Below, piece by piece: positions 1-5,061 of a DNA stretch of 12,475 nucleotides. The notes beneath the pieces are model-generated. The model ran no database searches. It was not told the origin of the DNA and saw nothing but the letters and a program-made list of their open reading frames with translations. The DNA comes from Candidatus Odinarchaeota archaeon (GTDB lineage Archaea > Asgardarchaeota > JAGGXT01). The stretch is from NCBI GenBank assembly GCA_021162905.1, contig JAGGXT010000331.1, positions 1 through 12,475 on the forward strand, given 5' to 3'. Position numbers and translations under genes: made by a program. Every line of letters begins with the position of its first letter. The first letter of the stretch is position 1.

Positions 1-1176
1 CTTCTCTATAATCCCTTTCTTAGCTAAATTAACAATAGATATAGATTCCAATAAATCATCAAAACTAGTCACAATAATCTGACCAACTGCAGGTCTTTCT
101 ATTGAATGTTGTGAGCGTCCGATTCTTTGTAGGAATTTTGAAACCAATCGTGGTGAACCTAATTGAATTACGAATGATACGTGTCCTATATCAATCCCCA
201 ATTCTAGTGAAGATGTAGCCACGATCCCTCTTATCTTACCCTCTTTAAAATTAGATTCAGTTTCTATTCTAAATTCTTTTGATAAAGAGCTATGATGTAT
301 TCCTACATCTTTAACCCCTAATTCATTAAGCATAGTGCTAACAATTTCAGCAAAAAGCCTTGTATTAACAAAACATATACTTCCTTCTTTAGTATTTAAG
401 ATATTCCCCACTTTCTTAATAGCTGCTAAAATTAAGGGTGATGCTAAAGAAAAAGTCCATATAGAATCATCTAATTTTGTTAACTCTGGAAAATCTATAG
501 ATACTCTTAATTCTCTTTTACTTTCCTCACGTATGATCTCATACTCTTTTGACTTAGTTCCAAATAAAAAATTAGCCGCTTCTACAGGGCAACTTATAGT
601 TGCTGAAAGGCCGATCCTTTGAACTTCTTGCTCCGCAATGTTATCTAATCTTTCCAATCCTACACTAAGTTGTGTACCTCTTTTATTATCAAGAAGTTCG
701 TGTACCTCATCAACAACTACAAATTTAACACTTCTTAGATTGTATTTCATCTTTGGAGCCGCAAGTAAAGCTTGTAAGCTTTCTGGTGTTGTTATAAGTA
801 TATCTGGAGGGTTTTTCAAATGTTTTCTTCTTTGATAGTATGTTGTATCTCCATGTCTTATATCTATCTCGAATCCTAAATATTTCGAAAAATCAATAAA
901 CCTTCTAAACATATCTCTATTGAGTGCTCTTAGAGGCGTTATATAAAGAACTTTTACTCCGTTACCATTTCTTTCTGATAATAGTTTTTGAAATATAGGA
1001 ATTAATGCAGCTTCGGTTTTTCCCGATCCCGTAGGTGCTACTATTAAAACATTTTTACCATTTAAAATACTAACAAATGCCTTTTTTTGAAGACTTGTTA
1101 ATTTATTAAATCCAAGAACATCTCTAATAGCGTCAATTAATCTTTTAGAAACTATATATTGATGGGTGTCTGTCAT
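1..1176 (-). CDS. lhr: Lhr-type superfamily 2 helicase, N-terminal part (runs off left edge)
   Basis: ATP-dependent SF2 nucleic-acid helicase of the Lhr (large helicase-related) group, expected to act on DNA or RNA in repair or recombination. I translated it by hand; the frame is open from the ATG at 1176 to the window edge (392 residues). Visible motifs: Walker A APTGSGKT at residues 47-54, DEVH box at 156-159, SAT at 191-193, the second RecA-like domain with ATSSLELGIDIG at about 320-331, and the arginine-finger motif QRIGRSQH at 350-357. The phrase DEVHELLDNKRG and the QRIGRSxH form are typical of archaeal Lhr proteins. Full Lhr proteins are about twice this length or more, so the winged-helix and C-terminal domains lie outside. 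The ribosome-binding site is weak (GTGGAT, 8 nt before the ATG). The gene starts only 26 nt after tRNA-Pro on the same strand and is probably read through from the tRNAs. Family call firm; subtype not. Confidence 0.9.
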   Translation of the reverse strand, partial: MTDTHQYIVSKRLIDAIRDVLGFNKLTSLQKKAFVSILNGKNVLIVAPTGSGKTEAALIPIFQKLLSERNGNGVKVLYITPLRALNRDMFRRFIDFSKYLGFEIDIRHGDTTYYQRRKHLKNPPDILITTPESLQALLAAPKMKYNLRSVKFVVVDEVHELLDNKRGTQLSVGLERLDNIAEQEVQRIGLSATISCPVEAANFLFGTKSKEYEIIREESKRELRVSIDFPELTKLDDSIWTFSLASPLILAAIKKVGNILNTKEGSICFVNTRLFAEIVSTMLNELGVKDVGIHHSSLSKEFRIETESNFKEGKIRGIVATSSLELGIDIGHVSFVIQLGSPRLVSKFLQRIGRSQHSIERPAVGQIIVTSFDDLLESISIVNLAKKGIIEK

Positions 1177-1202
1177 TTTTTATATCCACAAGACTAATTT
1201 TA

Positions 1203-1290
1203 TGGGGCCGCCGGGATTCGAACCCGGGACCACGCGGATTTTCGCTCAAAGGTCCCGAACCGCGCATCATACCAACTAGACCACGGCCCC
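1203..1290 (-). tRNA. tRNA-Pro(CGG) with a 15-nt intron
   Basis: Cloverleaf on the minus strand: acceptor stem GGGGCCG/CGGCCCC with seven perfect pairs, discriminator A at 1203, T stem CCGGG/CCCGG with loop TTCGAAT, anticodon stem CGCGG/CCGCG. Anticodon CGG is at 1257-1255, preceded by U33 and followed by G37 as is usual for proline. The anticodon loop is 22 nt instead of 7, explained by an intron. The D stem has one mismatch and a G-U pair, but the D-arm has A14 and G15, so G15 is available to TgtA. CCA is not encoded. Length 88 nt, 73 after splicing. Confidence 0.95.
1239..1253 (-). other. tRNA-Pro intron (canonical bulge-helix-bulge)
   Basis: The 15-nt insert lies between positions 37 and 38. 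Loop bases 32-35 (TTCG) pair with intron bases 10-13 (CGAA) to make a 4-bp central helix. This leaves 3-nt bulges GGA on the 5' side (cut after G37) and AAT on the 3' side (cut before T38), flanked by the anticodon stem. This is the exact geometry recognised by archaeal tRNA-splicing endonuclease. Confidence 0.88.
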
Positions 1291-1316
1291 ACTTATCAAT
1301 AGCTTTAGAATATATG

Positions 1317-1327
1317 TTTATATTTTT
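1317..1327 (-). promoter_or_regulatory. TATA box for tRNA-Pro
   Basis: On the minus strand the stretch reads AAAAATATAAA, centred about 32 nt before the first base of tRNA-Pro. It fits an archaeal TATA box giving a pre-tRNA with a leader of a few nucleotides. It lies in the 87-nt spacer between tRNA-His and tRNA-Pro, so tRNA-Pro probably has its own promoter. Position-based inference only. Confidence 0.5.
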
Positions 1328-1377
1328 ATTTATTGGAACATTTTTCGTAAAAAGTAATAAATAAGAAATAACTCTTA

Positions 1378-1450
1378 GGCCGGGGCGGGGAGTCGAACCC
1401 CGGTCTGGTGGTCCACAGCCACCCAGCCTTACCGCTAGCCTACCCCGGCC
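1378..1450 (-). tRNA. tRNA-His(GTG), G-1 encoded
   Basis: Minus-strand cloverleaf: acceptor GCCGGGG/CCCCGGC, T stem CGGGG/CCCCG with loop TTCGACT, anticodon stem GGTGG/CCACC, loop CTGTGGA with anticodon GTG. The discriminator is C73 (1378), and the base before position 1 is G (1450), which can pair with C73. This encoded G-1:C73 pair is the identity element for histidyl-tRNA synthetase and confirms the isotype. D-arm bases A14 and G15 are present. No intron and no encoded CCA. The stems are nearly all G+C in an AT-rich genome, which suggests growth at high temperature. Confidence 0.96.
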
Positions 1451-1481
1451 GCTTTCTGTGTTATACACTAAGATGTAAAAG

Positions 1482-1490
1482 TTATTTTTA
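1482..1490 (-). promoter_or_regulatory. Possible TATA box for tRNA-His
   Basis: On the minus strand the site reads TTAAAAATA, centred about 36 nt upstream of tRNA-His. Spacing is slightly long for an archaeal TATA element, and the surrounding 150 nt are so AT-rich that alternatives exist. Tentative. Confidence 0.3.
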
Positions 1491-1562
1491 ATTTTTTCGA
1501 TTGATAAACTGTGTATATGAAATAAATAATTTTACTTCTCATTATTACATACCTTTGATTGA

Positions 1563-1572
1563 GTATAAAATA
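1563..1572 (+). promoter_or_regulatory. Possible TATA box for the acdA-like gene
   Basis: GTATAAAATA is a good match to an archaeal TATA box. It would place the transcription start near 1590-1597 and give a leader of about 50 nt. A second candidate, TTTTTAAAAAG at 1600-1610, would give a leader of about 10 nt. The sequence alone does not decide between them. Confidence 0.4.
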
Positions 1573-1579
1573 CTGTTTC

Positions 1580-1595
1580 TTCTAAATTTTTAGAA
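1580..1595 (+). repeat. Inverted repeat TTCTAAA-TT-TTTAGAA, possible operator
   Basis: A perfect 7-bp inverted repeat with a 2-bp spacer lies just downstream of the TATA-like box at 1563-1572, at the predicted transcription start of the acdA-like gene. Its size and position fit a dimeric repressor site. In AT-rich DNA such repeats also arise by chance, so the operator role is inferred. Confidence 0.35.
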
Positions 1596-1642
1596 TAAAT
1601 TTTTAAAAAGTTAGTTCTAAGTATGAAAAAGAGGTCGATAGC

Positions 1643-3001
1643 ATGGAACAAAAAGTATTATCTCATATCTTTGAAGCAAAAAGTGTTGCAGTTATAGGTG
1701 CTTCTAGAAATCCAGAGAAATTAGGATATAAGATACTAAAAAATATACTTGATGCTGGCTACAAAGGAAAAGTGTACCCAATAAATCCAAAGGCGGACGA
1801 AATTCTTGGTCTCAAGGCATATCCAAGTATATCAGAGGTTCCAGGTGATGTAGATCTCGCAGTTTTTGTTATACCTGCTAAGTTTGTCCCATCAACATTG
1901 AGAGAATGCGCAAAAAGAAATGTGAAGGGCGCTGTTATTATAAGCGGTGGCTTCGCAGAAGTAGGTAATATTGAATTAGAAAATGAATTGAAATCTATAA
2001 TTAAAGAGACAAATATACGAGTGATAGGACCGAATTGTCAAGGAATTAATAATCCGCACTTAGGATTAAATGCAAGTTGGCCTGTCATAAAGTCTGCTGG
2101 CCCCATATCAATTGCTTCACAAAGTGGAACATTTTTTGCAGCCCTACAAATGTGGGCAGATGAGGATAAGATAGGAGTATCCAAATGCGCTGCTATGGGC
2201 AATAAAATAGATATAGATTTTGATGATTTAATAGAGTATTATGGAGAAGATGAGAATACAAAAGTAATTGCGGTATATATGGAAGGAGTGCGTGATGGGA
2301 GAAGATTTGTAAAAATAGCAAGAGAAATTTCTAAAAAGAAGCCCATTGTTGTACTTAAAGGTGGACGCACTGAAATAGGTGCTAAAGCTGTAGCTTCACA
2401 CACACGAAGCCTAGCAGGGCGTGATGAAATTTTTGATGCTGCGTTTAAACAATCAGGAATTATTCGTGTCGAGAGTTTAGAGGAACTGTATGATACCATT
2501 AAAGCTTTTTCTCTGCTTAATTTACCAAAAGATAATAGAGTTCTCATTATTACAAGTAGTGGTGGTAGTGGTATAGTATCTGCTGATGAAGCTGAACTTA
2601 GAGGGCTCTCGTTACCAGATATTCCTGAAGAACTTAAGCAATCCTTAAAAGAAAAACTTCCTGACTATGTTATCCTTAGAAATCCACTTGATTTAACTGG
2701 AAATGCATATGCAGACCTATATAGAGATACTTTAAATATTGTTATTCATAATGATACATATTCCTCGTTTGTTGTAATATTTGGTGATCCAATCGAAGGT
2801 GCTGCGGATGTTATAAATGAGATGTCAAAAAAGACAAGCAAACCTATATTATCTGTATACTTAGGTGGTGGCGAGATTCAGCAAATTGAAATAGAAAAAT
2901 TTAGAAGGCTTAAACTTCCAGTTTATCCAACCCCTGAGAGGGCTATTAAAGCTTTATCAAACTTGGTAAGATACTCCAAATACTTAAAAACAATTACATA
3001 G
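1643..3001 (+). CDS. acdA: ADP-forming acetyl/acyl-CoA synthetase, alpha subunit
   Basis: Alpha subunit of NDP-forming acyl-CoA synthetase, which converts acyl-CoA + ADP + phosphate to acid + CoA + ATP and is the usual energy-conserving step of archaeal fermentation. It has 452 residues, the normal size for a separate alpha subunit. Residues 8-100 are a CoA-binding Rossmann domain (VAVIGASRNPEKLGY near the start); residues about 150-290 are the succinyl-CoA-ligase-like domain with the phosphohistidine motif ASHTRSLAG, His253; residues 300-450 are the third ligase domain with ITSSGGSG. The ATP-grasp beta subunit, with the second histidine, is not in this window, so it must lie elsewhere or the gene works with another partner. 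ATG at 1643 follows GAGGT at 1631-1635. Acyl specificity (acetyl, branched-chain or aryl) cannot be read. Flanked by tRNA-His (divergent) and a long gap before ftsZ, so it is probably monocistronic. Confidence 0.88.
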   Translation: MEQKVLSHIFEAKSVAVIGASRNPEKLGYKILKNILDAGYKGKVYPINPKADEILGLKAYPSISEVPGDVDLAVFVIPAKFVPSTLRECAKRNVKGAVIISGGFAEVGNIELENELKSIIKETNIRVIGPNCQGINNPHLGLNASWPVIKSAGPISIASQSGTFFAALQMWADEDKIGVSKCAAMGNKIDIDFDDLIEYYGEDENTKVIAVYMEGVRDGRRFVKIAREISKKKPIVVLKGGRTEIGAKAVASHTRSLAGRDEIFDAAFKQSGIIRVESLEELYDTIKAFSLLNLPKDNRVLIITSSGGSGIVSADEAELRGLSLPDIPEELKQSLKEKLPDYVILRNPLDLTGNAYADLYRDTLNIVIHNDTYSSFVVIFGDPIEGAADVINEMSKKTSKPILSVYLGGGEIQQIEIEKFRRLKLPVYPTPERAIKALSNLVRYSKYLKTIT

Positions 3002-3049
3002 GTTATCGCAATATTACATTATCCTTTATCTTTTACATATATTATTAAT

Positions 3050-3108
3050 TAGCTCAGGTCCTGGACGTTGTCATCATGTATCAGCGAACCGGATTCTCCT
3101 CATTGCTA
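3050..3108 (-). ncRNA. C/D-box guide sRNA (2'-O-methylation), 16S rRNA target predicted
   Basis: All elements of an archaeal C/D sRNA are present in order on the minus strand. Terminal stem TAGC (3108-3105) pairs with GCTA (3053-3050). C box ATGAGGA is at 3103-3097, with one change from RUGAUGA. Guide 1 is GAATCCGGTTCG (3096-3085), D' box CTGA (3084-3081), 3-nt spacer, C' box ATGATGA (3077-3071, perfect), guide 2 CAACGTCCAGGAC (3070-3058), D box CTGA (3057-3054). Guide lengths of 12 and 13 nt are standard. Eleven bases of guide 1 complement the conserved archaeal 16S segment CGAACCGGAUU that precedes AGAUACCC. The D'+5 rule points to the C equivalent to E. coli 783. I could not assign a target for guide 2 (complement GTCCTGGACGTTG; predicted methyl-U). 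Confidence 0.88.
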
Positions 3109-3131
3109 TATTGAATGTCTGATTCAATTAC

Positions 3132-3141
3132 ATAAATATTT
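3132..3141 (-). promoter_or_regulatory. TATA-like box for the C/D sRNA
   Basis: On the minus strand this reads AAATATTTAT, centred about 28 nt before the 5' end of the sRNA terminal stem. That is the distance expected between an archaeal TATA box and transcription start, so the sRNA probably has its own promoter rather than being processed from an mRNA. Confidence 0.5.
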
Positions 3142-3322
3142 TTCTTAAAAATCAACTTTTATTGAGTGGCGCTAAATCGATTTATACAAGGTCTTTATCA
3201 CTAATGTGTAGCGATGTTTTAGAGGGTATGCCACTGTATTACTAAAATATATATATCAAAAGATGAATAGATTCTTTTGCTTTTTTATCGGGTGATTGAT
3301 TTGTCTATTGTGTTTAAGTCGG

Positions 3323-3336
3323 ATTCAATTTTGAAT
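3323..3336 (+). repeat. Palindrome ATTCAA-TT-TTGAAT in the ftsZ promoter region
   Basis: Perfect 6-bp arms separated by TT, about 70 nt upstream of the preferred ftsZ start and overlapping the TATA-like TGAATAAATTT at 3332-3342. The same half-sites, with a 5-nt spacer, occur at 3111-3127 next to the sRNA promoter. Possible regulator site; unproven. Confidence 0.3.
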
Positions 3337-3391
3337 AAATTTTCTAAATAGTATAATACCTAGTGCTAAATAATAATGAATGTCTATAAAT

Positions 3392-3397
3392 GGGGTG
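3392..3397 (+). promoter_or_regulatory. Ribosome-binding site deciding the ftsZ start
   Basis: GGGGTG lies 8 nt before the ATG at 3406. The upstream in-frame ATG at 3376 has no purine-rich GGTG-type site before it, and translation from there would put this site inside the coding region. I therefore take 3406 as the start. Confidence 0.6.
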
Positions 3398-3405
3398 TCT
3401 ATTAT

Positions 3406-4608
3406 ATGAGTAACTATGATGATACACCTTTTCCCCTCATAATGAGAAACGTGTTTAAACATTCGAAAGTTGAAAAAAGGCAGCTAAAATATGAAGCAAG
3501 GATTATTATTATAGGCACAGGTGGTGCTGGCTGTAACACAGTAAATCATTTAATGAAAATAGGAATTAGAGGAGCCGAATGTATAGCTTGTAATACTGAC
3601 TATCAACATCTAGAGACTGTTGAGGCTCATTACAAACTCCTTCTCGGTCCAAAAACAACACAAGGTTTAGGGGCTGGGGGGTTTCCAGAAATAGGTCAAG
3701 CAGCAGCAGAAGAATCTCGTGAGGAAATACGTAAGTTTCTTGAAGGGGCAGATCTAGTTTTTGTAACAGCAGGTTTAGGTGGCGGTACTGGTACTGGCAG
3801 CGCTCCAATTATTGCTCAAATAGCTAAAGATGAAGTCGGTGCTATTGTAGTTGGAGTTGTTACAATGCCCTTTTCTCTGGAAAAATCTCGTGTAGCTAAG
3901 GCAAGGGAGGGGCTTAATAGATTAAGAGAGTTCGCTGATACTGTAGTCGTTGTTGATAATGACAAACTCTTAGAGATTGCTGGTAATGCTCCACTGGAGG
4001 AAGCGTTTGCTATAGCTGATGAAGTTTTAGCTCAAATGGTAAAGGGAATAACTGAAACGATAAATGTTCCTAGCTTAGTGAACCTAGATTTTGCTGATGT
4101 AAAGGCTGTCCTTCAAGGAGGCGGTGTAGCAATGGTTGGAATAGGTGAAGCCAAAGGAAAGCCATCTGAGGAGCGAGCTAGGACTGCTGTTGAAAATGCA
4201 TTAAGTAGGCCACTTCTTGAAGTTGATATAACTGGTGCACGCGGCGCACTAATCCATGTTACTGGTGGGCGTGATATGACATTGGAAGAGGCTCATAAAG
4301 TACCCGATATAATATCTGAAAAATTGGATCCTGACGCAAATGTGATATGGGGTGCTAGAATAGATCCTGAGTTCAATGGCTACCTCAGGGTGATACTTAT
4401 AGTCACTGGAGTACAAAGTCCTAATATTTTAGGCCCATTAAGACCCACTTTAAGAACAAGTACTGACTTAAGTAAAACCTTATTAAGAAAAACGGATGAA
4501 AAAATATTATCTCGTCATTTTTCTGAAAATAAACCTTCCGCTGGTCAACCAACTGGAATAGGAAAAGGTAATCGTTATAAACTTCCTGGTATCGATAGGA
4601 TTGGATAA
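3406..4608 (+). CDS. ftsZ: Cell-division GTPase FtsZ (FtsZ1-like)
   Basis: Tubulin-family GTPase that polymerises into the division ring. 400 residues from the preferred start. An N-terminal extension of about 30 residues precedes the GTP-binding domain (IIIIGTGGAGCN at 33-44; tubulin signature GGGTGTG at 125-131). The T7 loop NLDFADV at 226-232 holds the acidic residues that complete the neighbouring subunit's active site. The second domain ends in VIWGARID...GVQSPNILGP, which resembles archaeal FtsZ1 more than FtsZ2. A variable linker of about 50 residues follows, then a short conserved-looking tip, KLPGIDRIG, a likely binding site for a membrane anchor such as SepF (inference). No division genes flank it. 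Its stop is 3 nt from the stop of the convergent GGDEF-like gene. Family call certain; paralogue assignment moderate. Confidence 0.97.
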   Translation: MSNYDDTPFPLIMRNVFKHSKVEKRQLKYEARIIIIGTGGAGCNTVNHLMKIGIRGAECIACNTDYQHLETVEAHYKLLLGPKTTQGLGAGGFPEIGQAAAEESREEIRKFLEGADLVFVTAGLGGGTGTGSAPIIAQIAKDEVGAIVVGVVTMPFSLEKSRVAKAREGLNRLREFADTVVVVDNDKLLEIAGNAPLEEAFAIADEVLAQMVKGITETINVPSLVNLDFADVKAVLQGGGVAMVGIGEAKGKPSEERARTAVENALSRPLLEVDITGARGALIHVTGGRDMTLEEAHKVPDIISEKLDPDANVIWGARIDPEFNGYLRVILIVTGVQSPNILGPLRPTLRTSTDLSKTLLRKTDEKILSRHFSENKPSAGQPTGIGKGNRYKLPGIDRIG

Positions 4609-4611
4609 TAA

Positions 4612-5061
4612 TTAAATAACGATAATTTTATTTCCCCCCTCTTTTTTTGCTTTTCCTAATGCTCTTTTTGCAAGTACTCTTGTTGGAGTTTGCCACTTCT
4701 TTCTCTTTTCTCTTACTTTTCTGAACAGCGTCATATATCCTAATGCTATACCAATACTTATTGTAACGTTAGTCCCAGTTTCCTTACCTAATTTTTCAAT
4801 TTTGCATCTAATGAACTCTAGATCATTGATTATTTCATCTAGTTCGGGCTCTATCACCTCTAATATTACTTCTTCTGTACCTCTTTCATAATCCAATCCA
4901 TGAAGCACAACAGCTCTGTGCTTTCTAACAAAATTCTCCGCAAGCGATGTCAACTGGGCTGTTATCGTATTTGGAGAATATTCACTAAGCCCAAACCTTT
5001 TAACAATATCCCCAAAATTGTCTAAATCCATGGCTATTGTTGCAATTTTTACCTTTCTCAT
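4612..5061 (-). CDS. Small GGDEF-like nucleotidyl-cyclase-fold protein
   Basis: Stand-alone domain of 149 residues with no membrane segment or sensor domain. The pattern follows a GGDEF domain along its whole length: MDLDNFGDIVKRFG at 11-24 corresponds to the metal-binding DxDxFKxxND segment, GTEEV at 61-65 occupies the signature-loop place, VTISIGIA at 99-106 is a near-exact match to the usual VTxSIGxA strand, and AKRALGKAKKEGGN at 131-144 matches the ADxALYxAKxxGRN ending. Asp12/Asp14 and Glu63/Glu64 could keep metal binding and catalysis, but the second glycine of GGDEF is Thr, and the segment before it is shorter than in diguanylate cyclases. The product, if any, is unknown; GTP cyclohydrolase III shares the fold and is an alternative. 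ATG overlaps the tgtA stop as ATGA, so it is translationally coupled as the last gene of the operon. Confidence 0.75.
   Translation of the reverse strand: MRKVKIATIAMDLDNFGDIVKRFGLSEYSPNTITAQLTSLAENFVRKHRAVVLHGLDYERGTEEVILEVIEPELDEIINDLEFIRCKIEKLGKETGTNVTISIGIALGYMTLFRKVREKRKKWQTPTRVLAKRALGKAKKEGGNKIIVI
4642..4655 (+). terminator. T-rich terminator candidate for ftsZ
   Basis: A run of seven T followed by GCTTTT begins 33 nt after the ftsZ stop, on the ftsZ coding strand. Archaeal termination often needs only such a T-tract. Because the genes converge, it lies inside the 3' end of the opposing gene. Confidence 0.4.

Larger units (their letters stand above)
3002..3405. other. Long intergenic region between acdA and ftsZ
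   Basis: No convincing protein-coding frame was found on either strand. The region holds the minus-strand C/D sRNA (3050-3108) and its TATA-like box, two palindromes built from ATTCAA/TTGAAT (3111-3127 and 3323-3336), a 12-bp palindrome TAAATCGATTTA (3173-3184), an imperfect long stem (3165-3235) and the ftsZ promoter region. The ATG at 3376, in frame with ftsZ, is included here because I prefer the later start. Confidence 0.7.

Noticed and set aside
335..835. Two plus-strand frames (335-622 and 638-835)
   Set aside because: They are antisense to the Lhr helicase frame, which has all helicase motifs and is open across the whole stretch.
1145..1468. 107-residue open frame on the minus strand across both tRNA genes
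   Set aside because: It spans tRNA-His and tRNA-Pro and owes its length to their G+C-rich sequence; it has no family resemblance and overlaps the lhr start.
2239..2547. 102-residue minus-strand frame within acdA
   Set aside because: Shadow of a clearly real gene; no recognisable domain and no ribosome-binding site.
3058..3070. Naming an rRNA or tRNA target for the second guide of the C/D sRNA
   Set aside because: I do not recall a conserved rRNA or tRNA segment matching its complement, so an assignment would be a guess.
3165..3235. H/ACA guide RNA
   Set aside because: The stem has an unpaired stretch on one side only, so there is no two-sided pseudouridylation pocket, and no ACA box at the right distance.
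3376..3405. Upstream ATG adding ten residues to FtsZ
   Set aside because: No ribosome-binding site precedes it, and GGGGTG at 3392-3397 is well placed for the ATG at 3406.
3566..3808. 80-residue minus-strand frame within ftsZ
   Set aside because: Antisense to the GTP-binding core of ftsZ, including the GGGTGTG motif; composition is that of a shadow frame.
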